Shown in pieces: positions 52,441 to 61,262 of a stretch of 64,000 bases of DNA. Location of the stretch: positions 1 to 64,000 of the forward strand of contig CAYGPJ010000001.1 in the NCBI GenBank assembly GCA_964351865.1, given 5' to 3'. The position numbers were made by a program, and so were the translations under genes. Position 1 is the stretch's first letter; each line of letters opens with the position of its first letter. The notes under the pieces were generated by a model that worked only from the letters and a program-made list of their open reading frames with translations, was not told the origin of the DNA and ran no database searches. Origin of the DNA: JBCDJI01 sp964351865. GTDB taxonomy: Bacteria > Verrucomicrobiota > Verrucomicrobiia > Methylacidiphilales > JBCBYL01.

Positions 52441-54093
52441 TCATGGTTTTTCCACTTTGACTGGTTTATCCATCAACAGCGGTGATTTCAGGTCCACCAG
52501 CATGTTTCGCAACGGGTAGACATTTTTATTGATGGGCATCATGGCCTCCTTCAAAGCCTGATATGGCTCGAAATCTTTATTGAGCACCCCTTTGTTGCAC
52601 TCCACCCCGGGTTTGAGATCATCAATATACCGGAACCAGTGCCACCCGACCATGGCAGGACTGCGCAACAAGCCGATACAGTAGTTCTGGTAAAAGTCAG
52701 CCCGATCCTGCTGGGTATCCACGTCGAATCCGGCTCCCTTCGAGTTATCCAGACCGGAGTCTTTCGCTTTGGCATAAAATTCCGTCACCATCATCGGACG
52801 TCCGGACAGCTCTTCCCATTTAAGGATTCGCTCCTGTTCCGGAGTCCAGCGGTGATAATAGTTCACAGAATTGACATCCACATACTTGCCGCTGATTTCC
52901 CATAAATCATCCTGCCGTAACGCCATCCCGTGAAAGCGCGTGCCGATATACATGTGATTCGGCAGGACTTTTTTAATGGCGCCCCGGGCGACTGAAAAAT
53001 ACCGATCCAGCACCAGTTTATAAAACTCCTGATCATGCTCCTTGGTGATTTCATCTACATCGATACGTTCACGTTTCAGCCATTCTTTGGCAGCCTGATG
53101 GCCCGCATCTGATTCATCCAACCCCAGATATCCTTTCAAACAGCCATGGACCTTGGAAAATGGCAGTTCGTTGTCTGAAAACACGCCTATCAGATAAGGA
53201 TCATCCCGATACTGCTTGAGTCTTCCCGCCTCCTCTGCTGCAAAATCCTCAAACTCCGGATGGAAGACCGGCAACACATCATTCTTAAATTTGAAATTGC
53301 CATAGCCCATCTTCGCGTTACCAAGACTTTTAGCGAATCCCGCAATCAACGTGATCCGCTCGGTAAATGGCCTACGGTGTGTCTTGAGGGCATCGTGATC
53401 ACACCAGTTGGCATACGTATTAAAACCAAACGCTTCCATCATTTGATCCGTGTGTTCCACCCAATCCTTCTCATTGTCAAAGACATCCTGATTCAGTCGC
53501 TTCTTATCAGAGAGGTTGACGCTGGTGAGACCTACCGAATAGAAAGGATTGCCCAAGGGGTCGATCAGACTCCAGACCCCGTCTATTTTCTCCACTCTGA
53601 AGAATCCGGTCGCTTTATGTTGAGCCGAGGTGTCGCCTCCATACTGGTTCCGTTCCGGCGGCTCCGGAAGATCCAGCGCCAGCATATCCAAAGTCAGCGT
53701 TTTATAGTGATGGTTATCGCCGCGTATGTGTTTATAGGAAGTAGAACCCGGTTGGGGCTGCGGCTCTGCCGAGGTCTGTTGAACTACTTCAACTGGTACT
53801 TTCGGAGTCATGACAGGTTCCGAAGTAGCGGCAGGCAACTTCTCCGCACCCTCATTTTCAACCGGGTCCGCCGTGGCGACTTCCAGCTCACTGGCGGTCA
53901 CATCCGCTTCACTTTTTGGCGCTACCGCTTCACTTGCTGGGGCTGGCGCTTCATTAGTTTCAACCTGCTCGTTTTCCTTGAGCGCAGAGGTATCAGGTCG
54001 TTCCAGCACAATACGATCCACTTGCGCCGGTTGGCAGCCTGCAAGGGCTGCCAGAAAAAGTACGGCACCATAATACGAAATCCTTTTTTTCAT
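52441..54093 (-). CDS. GH50-like (agarase-type) lipoprotein glycosidase
   Basis: From ATG 54093 the product is 550 residues with a lipobox LAALAGC, so it is probably surface-anchored. A 90-residue acidic Ala/Pro/Glu linker (EAPAPASEAVAPKSEADV) precedes the catalytic domain, which carries IDPLGNPFYSVGLTSVN and the barrel motifs SDNELP (acid/base candidate Glu309), VNSVNYYHRWTP, VTEFYAKAKD (nucleophile candidate Glu438) and GWHWFRYIDD. The pattern resembles GH50 beta-agarases; other GH-A exo-acting families are possible. It forms an operon with the SASA esterase; an operator-like palindrome lies about 152 bp upstream. Confidence 0.75.
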   Translation of the reverse strand: MKKRISYYGAVLFLAALAGCQPAQVDRIVLERPDTSALKENEQVETNEAPAPASEAVAPKSEADVTASELEVATADPVENEGAEKLPAATSEPVMTPKVPVEVVQQTSAEPQPQPGSTSYKHIRGDNHHYKTLTLDMLALDLPEPPERNQYGGDTSAQHKATGFFRVEKIDGVWSLIDPLGNPFYSVGLTSVNLSDKKRLNQDVFDNEKDWVEHTDQMMEAFGFNTYANWCDHDALKTHRRPFTERITLIAGFAKSLGNAKMGYGNFKFKNDVLPVFHPEFEDFAAEEAGRLKQYRDDPYLIGVFSDNELPFSKVHGCLKGYLGLDESDAGHQAAKEWLKRERIDVDEITKEHDQEFYKLVLDRYFSVARGAIKKVLPNHMYIGTRFHGMALRQDDLWEISGKYVDVNSVNYYHRWTPEQERILKWEELSGRPMMVTEFYAKAKDSGLDNSKGAGFDVDTQQDRADFYQNYCIGLLRSPAMVGWHWFRYIDDLKPGVECNKGVLNKDFEPYQALKEAMMPINKNVYPLRNMLVDLKSPLLMDKPVKVEKP

Positions 54094-54244
54094 ATTTTGC
54101 ACAGAACGAGGCTTGCCAGTCTTTTCGTTTCCTCTGGTTTGTTTTGTTTGCTGCAAGAGCAATGAATGATCGCTTGAACCGGGTAACAACGTATGCATGA
54201 TTAATCATATTTAATCATTAACGGAGTCATAGCAAATACATCTG

Positions 54245-54262
54245 CATGCACAGATGTGCGTA
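54245..54262. promoter_or_regulatory. Operator-like palindrome, site 12
   Basis: CATGCAC-AGAT-GTGCGTA lies 152 bp upstream of ATG 54093 (47 bp from an alternative upstream start at 54198). Confidence 0.6.
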
Positions 54263-54285
54263 ACCCAAGCGGGCCAGTGTGGTGT

Positions 54286-54642
54286 CTAAACGATGCGATG
54301 GATCCAGCGTTCACATAGTTCGGGCCATGTCTCAGCAGCCAGGGTGCCCTTTCTGACACCGAATCCATGCCCGCCTTCAGGCAGGACGTGCAACTCAAAA
54401 GCCACGCCAACCTCTAGCAGCGACGACCCCATGACCAAACTGCTGTTGGCATGCTTGTCGTCGGCCGTCACAAAAAGAAACATTGGCGGACAGTCGCGGG
54501 TAAACGCCACCTCTGGTGTCAATGAGTTGTCCGGCCCCTGATCCAGATATCCTGGATAAATGAGTACCGTAAAGTCCGGACGGGCGGAGAGTTGGTCAAA
54601 CTCGTCTACCGGTTGATAATGTTTTTCAGCATGCTGGATCCG
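54286..54642 (-). pseudogene. C-terminal fragment of an alpha/beta-hydrolase esterase
   Basis: An open frame reads RIQHAEKHYQPVDEFDQLSA, RPDFTVLIYPGYLD and, near the end, HVLPEGGHGFGVRKG with the catalytic His; PPMFLFVTADD holds the Asp strand. This is the C-terminal half of an acetyl-esterase/dienelactone-hydrolase-type protein. The N-terminal part with GxSxG is absent. It lies directly downstream of the MFS gene on the same strand, suggesting a former operon partner. Confidence 0.65.
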
Positions 54643-54731
54643 TAACGAGTTGTCGAGTTTTGCAGTAGTGTTCTAGGCCTGCGGGCGAGGCGACCACGCT
54701 CGCTGTCAGAACAACGAACCCATTAAGCTGC

Positions 54732-56051
54732 TTAATGTTTTTCGAACGCATACTCCGCCCGATACAAATAATAGAGCGGCACCAAGGAACAGAGCGTGAA
54801 CAGCGTGCACCCCAGAAAGAAGACATGGTAGTGATTGACCGCAGCTCCCCACAGCGGGAATTCCCACCCTCTTAACAAGCTCAACAGATACCCAGCACCG
54901 ACCGAAGCTACGATGGTGATGATGCCGACAACCGTCCGCGCAAATGAAAGGTAATTCGGGCGACCGACCGACGGATAGAGCTGGAGCGATAGATTATTCA
55001 GTAACATAAAGTGGGTCGTTCCTGCCGCCCCGTTAATCAACTGGTAGACAATAATGGGAATAATCCCCCACCAGGCCGATGTGATCCACAGAAACATACT
55101 CAAACCACACGCAGACGAGATCACGGCCAACGGCTTAATAATTCCAATTCGGTCCGAGAGCGGCCCCACAAAAAACAACGTCATGATATTGATCACGTTA
55201 ACGATCATGTGGATCAGGATAATTTTCCCCATATGGTAGCCCATCTGGTCGATCAGATAGGCCGTCGAAAATGTCATTAAGGAAATACGCCCGCCTCGCC
55301 AAAGCGTCTCAAAGCCGATCAATCCCCACATCGGACGGTAGTGGTAATTCATCGGCTTAGATTCGTCTTCAACAATAAAGTTGATGGCCTGGGACGGCCG
55401 GTCGGTAATCGTCCACACCACTAAAATCGCCAGCAGCGTATTCACGACCAGGAATACAGCGGATAGGGCAAAGCCGAACAAGCCGGGACCGCTGGTCAAC
55501 TGGGCAAAAACGAGTTGCAAGATAACCAGTCCGATATTTGATAGAATGGCTACTCCACTGACAAACCATCCACGGCGCGGATGTGCCACCAGGTCTCCAA
55601 TCCAGCTCGTCTGAATATTTTCTTCAGCTCCCAGGCTAACGGCCATCAATCCGACCAGGACCAGATAAACGATTAATACGATCCCTGAATAATATGTGTC
55701 TTGAGCCCCATACAACAAAGTCGCCACCACCAACGCCTGAATGATGGTACTCAAAATCAACGCTACCACCATACCCTTGCGGTGAGTTTTAGATTTTTTA
55801 AGAATTAACGTTCCCACCCAGGAAAGCACATTCCCCAGTGACAACAGCATTCCCCCCATGATGCCCAAGTGCACATCATTACCACCCAGGGCGCGAATGA
55901 TTACGGTATGCAGCGGCGAAAATGCCATGGCCCCCTTACTGTACAGGATAGTAGCCGCCCCGAATTTAATCCGGTCTTTTCTTGCCACTGCGTTTTTCCC
56001 CTCGTGCACGACCATGCGAATCGCACTATGAATCGAAAATCTCCAAATCAC
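54732..56051 (-). CDS. MFS transporter
   Basis: A 439-residue protein with 12 hydrophobic segments. The loop between helices 2 and 3 has KKSKTHRKGM; the family-like segment FFVGPLSDRIGIIKPLAVIS marks the start of the second half. It belongs to the major facilitator superfamily, without enough signal to name a substrate. A later start at 56015 (MVVHEGKNAV) is possible and would trim 12 residues. Its position between the esterase remnant and the Verru_Chthon cassette suggests transport of a sugar or oligosaccharide released by the local enzymes. Confidence 0.82.
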   Translation of the reverse strand: MIWRFSIHSAIRMVVHEGKNAVARKDRIKFGAATILYSKGAMAFSPLHTVIIRALGGNDVHLGIMGGMLLSLGNVLSWVGTLILKKSKTHRKGMVVALILSTIIQALVVATLLYGAQDTYYSGIVLIVYLVLVGLMAVSLGAEENIQTSWIGDLVAHPRRGWFVSGVAILSNIGLVILQLVFAQLTSGPGLFGFALSAVFLVVNTLLAILVVWTITDRPSQAINFIVEDESKPMNYHYRPMWGLIGFETLWRGGRISLMTFSTAYLIDQMGYHMGKIILIHMIVNVINIMTLFFVGPLSDRIGIIKPLAVISSACGLSMFLWITSAWWGIIPIIVYQLINGAAGTTHFMLLNNLSLQLYPSVGRPNYLSFARTVVGIITIVASVGAGYLLSLLRGWEFPLWGAAVNHYHVFFLGCTLFTLCSLVPLYYLYRAEYAFEKH

Positions 56052-56192
56052 AGCCTAATTCAATCGTAAATTCCCAGTCAACTATGTGCCGAGCCATTTC
56101 ACGCTGTCACATGACAATGATATCAGGCGCGAAAGAAACCTCAGTCCTAAAGCCTTCTCATTCAAATGAAGTCTTCAGAATTAACTACCTGT

Positions 56193-56210
56193 AATGCACA
56201 AGTGTGCATA
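56193..56210. promoter_or_regulatory. Operator-like palindrome, site 13
   Basis: AATGCAC-AAGT-GTGCATA lies 74 bp upstream of the first gene of the Verru_Chthon cassette. Confidence 0.65.
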
Positions 56211-56283
56211 ACTAATTCGTTGTCAACGGCGAATGTGAGGCCAATGTATTTACATCGTAATAATATTTAAAGGAATAGTAATT

Positions 56284-56892
56284 ATGCAAAACAACAAACG
56301 ATATCAATCATTCACTTCCAAACAAAGCGGCTTCAGTTTATTTGAGTTGCTGGCGGTCGTCTCTATTATGGGGATTCTGGGAGCCATCACCGTCGGTTCG
56401 ATGCGGTCCACCGGAGCACGACAATTAGAAACGGCAGGCACCCAAGTGGCTCAGTTGGTCGAAATGGCCAAGCAAACAGCATTATCACGCAATGCGATGG
56501 TTGCATTTGTAGCCGTACCGGGTGATACGACTCGCTTCGCGTTATTCGAGTTGCGTTCCTCGAACAGCACCACGGCACCTACCGCCAGTGATTGGAATCA
56601 AATATCAAAATGGGAAATATTGCCCCAAGGGGTATTTTTAAATACTGATACTCTAGAACCGGGGACAACTACTTTTTCTTACGGTCCTCCTCAACCCTCT
56701 TTTAAGGGAAACGCTATTAGCGCCAGTGATTTCTCCTATCTGGTCTACATGCCTTCCGGGGCATTATTGAATTCCACCCCGGTTACTTTCAACTTATCAG
56801 AAACAAGGGGATCAACAGAGAGTAACCCCACAAATATTTTTGCACTTACCGTCATTCCCACCACAGGACGCGTAATTATTGATAGATCTTAA
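56284..56892 (+). CDS. Verru_Chthon cassette protein D, GspH-like pseudopilin
   Basis: A 202-residue prepilin: basic leader, cleavage before FSLFELLAVVSIMGILGAIT, then a GspH/FimT-like globular domain of beta strands (MVAFVAVPGDTTRFALFELR). First gene of a four-gene cluster D-B-C-A known as repeated cassettes in Verrucomicrobia. It is preceded by AAAGGAAT and operator-like site 13. Pseudopilins of this kind are minor components of type II secretion-like assemblies; the target of this one is unknown. Confidence 0.85.
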   Translation: MQNNKRYQSFTSKQSGFSLFELLAVVSIMGILGAITVGSMRSTGARQLETAGTQVAQLVEMAKQTALSRNAMVAFVAVPGDTTRFALFELRSSNSTTAPTASDWNQISKWEILPQGVFLNTDTLEPGTTTFSYGPPQPSFKGNAISASDFSYLVYMPSGALLNSTPVTFNLSETRGSTESNPTNIFALTVIPTTGRVIIDRS

Positions 56893-56903
56893 AATACCTG
56901 ACT

Positions 56904-57341
56904 ATGAGAAAGAGGACCTGCACCAGCTACCATATCCGCTCAGGGGGATTCAGCCTGATTGAAATCGTGCTCGCATTGGGTATTATCTCATTTGCGCTGG
57001 TCAGCATTCTGGGGCTGCTCGCGGGAGCGTTGTCCACATCCCGAGATGCTTCTGATGATCGCATTGCCGCATCGATGACCACTCGACTGCTCTCCGAACT
57101 TCGCAGTTCAGCAACGTTTCAGAATGCGACCACAAACTACTACTTTGATGTCGATGGACAACTACTTACTTCCGAGGACGGAGCCGTGTATGAGGTTGAG
57201 GTCGAGCAAGTAATTAATACGGACTACAATGATGGATCCGGAACGGCAAATCTAATGAACATCATCATGAATATCTCCCCTCCTGCCGCCAACCAGAATT
57301 CAGCAACTACGAAAACAGTTCATGCATTTATATCGCGTTAA
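56904..57341 (+). CDS. Verru_Chthon cassette protein B, GspI-like pseudopilin
   Basis: A 145-residue prepilin with leader GG before FSLIEIVLALGIISFALVSI and a small globular domain. Glu5 of the mature protein is present. It starts 11 bp after the D gene and overlaps the C gene by 20 bp. Resembles GspI-type minor pseudopilins. Confidence 0.83.
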   Translation: MRKRTCTSYHIRSGGFSLIEIVLALGIISFALVSILGLLAGALSTSRDASDDRIAASMTTRLLSELRSSATFQNATTNYYFDVDGQLLTSEDGAVYEVEVEQVINTDYNDGSGTANLMNIIMNISPPAANQNSATTKTVHAFISR

Positions 57342-58278
57342 ATGGCTACACCTTAATAAAATAGCACCATCGCTTCCGGCATCAACTTGCCGCGCGTTCA
57401 GTCTAATCGAGTTAATGGTCGGCATGGTGGTATTTTCAGTAATCGTCGTACTGTTGATGCAGATCCTCAGCCAATCCAGCCAGCTTTGGGTGTCTTCCAA
57501 ACGTAAAGTTGAATATGCGACCAATGCGCGAGCTGTCGCCAATTTTATTGGAGACGAGTTAAAAAAAGCGTTACCTCCCTTGGATCGAACTGCCACCAAT
57601 TCGCTCCAGTTAGTGATCAACCCTGCCACCCTCAGCACGACGTATCTAAACCGCGATAGCATTTTCTGGCAGGCACCTGTTTCCCGAAATCTGGCAGCCG
57701 GAGATATCGCTGAAGTAGGTTACTTTGTTAAATGGATCACGGACAGCTCCGGCAGACCGAAGGCCGTCCTCTGCCGCTTTTACGCCGAAGCTTTCGATAA
57801 TGCGAGCGTGGCCAATCCCCATTTTTTAATTTATGATGATCCCGCCAATTGGATCACCGATAGCGAGCTGGACGCAGTCGCTCCGGCTGATCAGGCAAAC
57901 TCCTATGCGGGCTTGTTCGCAGAAAATGTGTTGGGTCTCTGGTTAAGCCCACTGGACTCTTCCGGGAATTCGGTGGATAACAGCGGCACTTTTGATTCCA
58001 GAACCGATCAGTATACGGATGATAACGGAACACCCGCTGATGCCACGGATGATGTTTCCCGGATTTTCCCCCGCTGGATAGAAATTTCGATTATGACCGT
58101 GGACTCCGCCGTCGCGGCTCGGATCGACACCGCGATGCAAAATCAGATTATGACCTTGGTGGCAAACTCAGCGACTGCAGAGGAATGTCGCGACAGCGCG
58201 GTAGCCGCAAGCGGGCTGACGGCGATACGATCCGGTCTACGCATCTATTCCACCCGTATCTTCCTGGATAACTCATGA
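57322..58278 (+). CDS. Verru_Chthon cassette protein C, GspJ-like pseudopilin
   Basis: A 318-residue prepilin with leader ending CRA, helix FSLIELMVGMVVFSVIVVLL and a large globular domain, equivalent to GspJ in type II secretion but longer. Ends with RSGLRIYSTRIFLDNS. It overlaps protein B upstream and protein A downstream (ATGA), consistent with tight translational coupling and fixed stoichiometry. Confidence 0.83.
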   Translation: MHLYRVKWLHLNKIAPSLPASTCRAFSLIELMVGMVVFSVIVVLLMQILSQSSQLWVSSKRKVEYATNARAVANFIGDELKKALPPLDRTATNSLQLVINPATLSTTYLNRDSIFWQAPVSRNLAAGDIAEVGYFVKWITDSSGRPKAVLCRFYAEAFDNASVANPHFLIYDDPANWITDSELDAVAPADQANSYAGLFAENVLGLWLSPLDSSGNSVDNSGTFDSRTDQYTDDNGTPADATDDVSRIFPRWIEISIMTVDSAVAARIDTAMQNQIMTLVANSATAEECRDSAVAASGLTAIRSGLRIYSTRIFLDNS

Positions 58279-61070
58279 TGAAAATAATCCATATCGTTCG
58301 ACTTAGTAACCGCACCGGCGCAGCCCTGGTCATCACACTTTGGATTCTGGTGCTGGTGACGATTGTCGCTTTAGGGATCACAGATCTGGTGCGGCTGGAA
58401 CGTTCCGCATCGGCGTCTCACTTTGAACGGATGCAGGCATCGGAATTTGCCCGGATGGGGGTCGAATCCGTTTCCGCAGCGATCCTGAAATCGACGGCGG
58501 ATCCGAATTACACCTGGATAACAACCCCGGGGCAGATCTACAGGGGCACGGATGCCCTTAATGCTGCTTCGCCGACCCAAACATTTGCTTCTGTTCCGAT
58601 TCCACTCTCTTCCGGATTTCCCACGAATTTAACTCCTTCTCCTGACTATCTTACCCCACCCAACCTGAATGTGACCACCTTCAGCGATTCGACCCGCCAT
58701 GTGATTACCGAAGGAAATGATGCCAGTTCGACCCCGACTGTCCCGGTACCTCTCAGCATGCCACTCAAATGGATCTACGTGCTTGAAGATGGCACTCTGG
58801 ATACCAGTGAGACTCCAAACACGACTAACGCCGCCAATCCCATCGTCGGCCGTTACGCCTACTGGGCGGATGATGAAAGTTCGCGCATGAATGTGAATCT
58901 GGCCTGGGGGCGCAGTGCGGCAAATACGTCGCGCGCCGGTAGCATGACCCGCCTGAATCTGGAAGCATTGACCAATACCGGAATGACCAATACCGGAATG
59001 ACCGCAACCCTGGCTGATGAGATTCACCAGGCGGTCACCACCAACGCCTATCAGACTGACGCGAAATTCTTTAATTCACCTGAGGATTTCAGCCGGCTCT
59101 CAGCCGGCGCGATGGGCGCCTTGCTCAACAACCGTTTCGATGTCACCCACTTCAACCACGATCCCGACACGACCTTTTTTAATAAACCCCGCATTGTGCT
59201 GACGACGAAGTTTGCCGTCGCGAATCCCGGTCTGGCTGCGCAAGGCTTCAATCGTGATTCCCCCGGTATTAAGAGCAATCCGAAGTACCGACCCTATCTG
59301 GAGATATTAAAAGATGAAGCCGTCGATCCGGCAGATTATGGTAATATCGACACTGCACGGACGAAAGATACGATGGCTTTAATTAAATCTTATCTGGAAC
59401 GGACGGACTGGCCGTTCCTACCCGGCAAAAGTTTTCAGGACAAATACTATAACAGTTATCCTCCCGCTCAACAAATCAGCCGTATCAATCAGCTGGCTCT
59501 TAATATTGTCGAATATGTGCGCGCTAAGGAAATGGATCCTGCTGTATATTCAGACCCGCAAAACAAAGAGGGCATTTTCGCCCCCATGCGTGGAATCGTC
59601 GGATCCGACGGCTCGTTTAGCATCCTCGCAGGGGGAGGTTCAAATTCTATAACCGCACTGACCCGCACCCCCGTTATAACCGAACTGGGAATCCATCTGA
59701 GCAGCGATCTTGCTACGTTTACTATCAAAACGGAACTTTATCTGCCGCCTCAATACGGTCTCGATCAAGTCACTGTAGGAGCGCCATTTATTGGAGATAA
59801 TTCCGAAGGTCTTTGGTATAACATAATCTTAGGGTATGATAATGAGAGCTATTCTGACACTGGTTCTTACAAGACAAAAATAACTCCGGCCATGTGCTCG
59901 CCAGATCCGGTTCTGGCGGCAGGCGATTATCTAGTAATTACTCAGGTGATTCCCGTTAGTAGTTTTCTTGATCGTAGTGTATCACCTAACATATCACTTA
60001 ACATTCCGACTCGACCAACGACACTGAAAATCCGGATGGGTCTCTTGCTCGAGCGAGCCGGTGTAGCCTCGGATTTGGTTCCTATCGTGGGAAATTACAA
60101 TTTGCTGATCGACATGCCGGTGGATCCTGATACAGTCGCCGTGAATGATATCACTACAGTGGAAACGAGTGATCCCCGAGTAAACAAACACAAGGATGAC
60201 TGGGATCATGGGACTGGCAATACACTGGGCGCGCCGAATCAAAGGATGACCGATATGTTGGGGAGCCCGGCGCCCGCCACCATTGTTCCCATGCTCGATA
60301 CGGATGCGGCTGGAAATGTGACCGATTACAGCATCTATATGCCTCCCATCAAAGGATCTCCCGGAAACCTGTATGGTGTGGTGGAATCCATTGGCGAACT
60401 GGGATACATTCACACAGGACTCGAGGGAAGCTTCAAGGCTGGCACCCCCTTCCGAACCTTCCGCCTCCAACAGAGCACTAGCAGCACTGTACTCCCCGAC
60501 TGGGCTCTGATGGATCTTTTCACCGTGCCCAGCGAAGCTCCGGCGGCATCCGCGCGACAGGTATTCAAACCGCAAGATGGCAGTATGTTCGGGGGACGGG
60601 TCAACCTCAATGGAGCCAACGTTTTTCCCTTCAGCAATTCCTCGCGCATCAATCCGCTGGTCGGAGTGTTTTTGGGCGCAGACAGGAACGGTGTCCCGAT
60701 TACATTGCCCCAGGCCCAGACCATTGCGCAAAACATCCGCGACCACACGGGTATTTACTACCCCGATGGGGCATCTAATCCCGCGGAAGTGAATAACCTC
60801 TACGACTCCCCCGGTGAAGTGATCGAAATTGATGGGGTCGCCGATGGAGGGGAAGAGAGCGAGGACATCGTACGTCAGGTGGTCAACCAGCTCACCACCC
60901 GCGGCGGTGTATTCAGTGTCTATTCCATCGGGCAGTCTCTCAAACAGACGCCAGACGGACGCCTGATTCTCCAGGCAGAACAACGCACGCAGTCTTTTGT
61001 TGAAAGAGTACTCAACAGTGACGGAACGATTGCAGCACGAACCATTTATCACCGAAGCCTTAATCCTTGA
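58275..61070 (+). CDS. Verru_Chthon cassette protein A, giant GspK-like protein
   Basis: A 931-residue protein opening with a GspK-type helix, GAALVITLWILVLVTIVALG, without the usual FTLxE, as in GspK tip pseudopilins. The long remaining part has sections resembling cassette protein A families (WADDESSRMNVNLAWGR, VESIGELGYIHTGLEG, ILQAEQRTQSFVERV). GspK is about 330 residues, so two-thirds are an addition likely exposed at the tip. A perfect 15-bp tandem duplication encodes TNTGM twice (58971-59000). Last gene of the cassette; no terminator is obvious. Confidence 0.83.
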   Translation: MMKIIHIVRLSNRTGAALVITLWILVLVTIVALGITDLVRLERSASASHFERMQASEFARMGVESVSAAILKSTADPNYTWITTPGQIYRGTDALNAASPTQTFASVPIPLSSGFPTNLTPSPDYLTPPNLNVTTFSDSTRHVITEGNDASSTPTVPVPLSMPLKWIYVLEDGTLDTSETPNTTNAANPIVGRYAYWADDESSRMNVNLAWGRSAANTSRAGSMTRLNLEALTNTGMTNTGMTATLADEIHQAVTTNAYQTDAKFFNSPEDFSRLSAGAMGALLNNRFDVTHFNHDPDTTFFNKPRIVLTTKFAVANPGLAAQGFNRDSPGIKSNPKYRPYLEILKDEAVDPADYGNIDTARTKDTMALIKSYLERTDWPFLPGKSFQDKYYNSYPPAQQISRINQLALNIVEYVRAKEMDPAVYSDPQNKEGIFAPMRGIVGSDGSFSILAGGGSNSITALTRTPVITELGIHLSSDLATFTIKTELYLPPQYGLDQVTVGAPFIGDNSEGLWYNIILGYDNESYSDTGSYKTKITPAMCSPDPVLAAGDYLVITQVIPVSSFLDRSVSPNISLNIPTRPTTLKIRMGLLLERAGVASDLVPIVGNYNLLIDMPVDPDTVAVNDITTVETSDPRVNKHKDDWDHGTGNTLGAPNQRMTDMLGSPAPATIVPMLDTDAAGNVTDYSIYMPPIKGSPGNLYGVVESIGELGYIHTGLEGSFKAGTPFRTFRLQQSTSSTVLPDWALMDLFTVPSEAPAASARQVFKPQDGSMFGGRVNLNGANVFPFSNSSRINPLVGVFLGADRNGVPITLPQAQTIAQNIRDHTGIYYPDGASNPAEVNNLYDSPGEVIEIDGVADGGEESEDIVRQVVNQLTTRGGVFSVYSIGQSLKQTPDGRLILQAEQRTQSFVERVLNSDGTIAARTIYHRSLNP
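58971..59000. repeat. 15-bp in-frame tandem duplication inside cassette protein A
   Basis: ACCAATACCGGAATG occurs twice back to back, adding five residues (TNTGM) with no frame change. Confidence 0.85.
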
Positions 61071-61262
61071 ATCAATTGATGTTATCTGGCGTGGCGCGCC
61101 CCCCTAAGTCGTAGTGTTTACTGTGTTGTCTTCTCTTTGTTTTCTTATTCATTTTAGTCTCCTTTGTGTTTTCACACTTCAGAGACCTTCTTTCAAGCTA
61201 ACGATAACCCTGGCTCCGCCAACCGCGCCACCTCAGTAAATACCATACCCTCATAGCAACCT

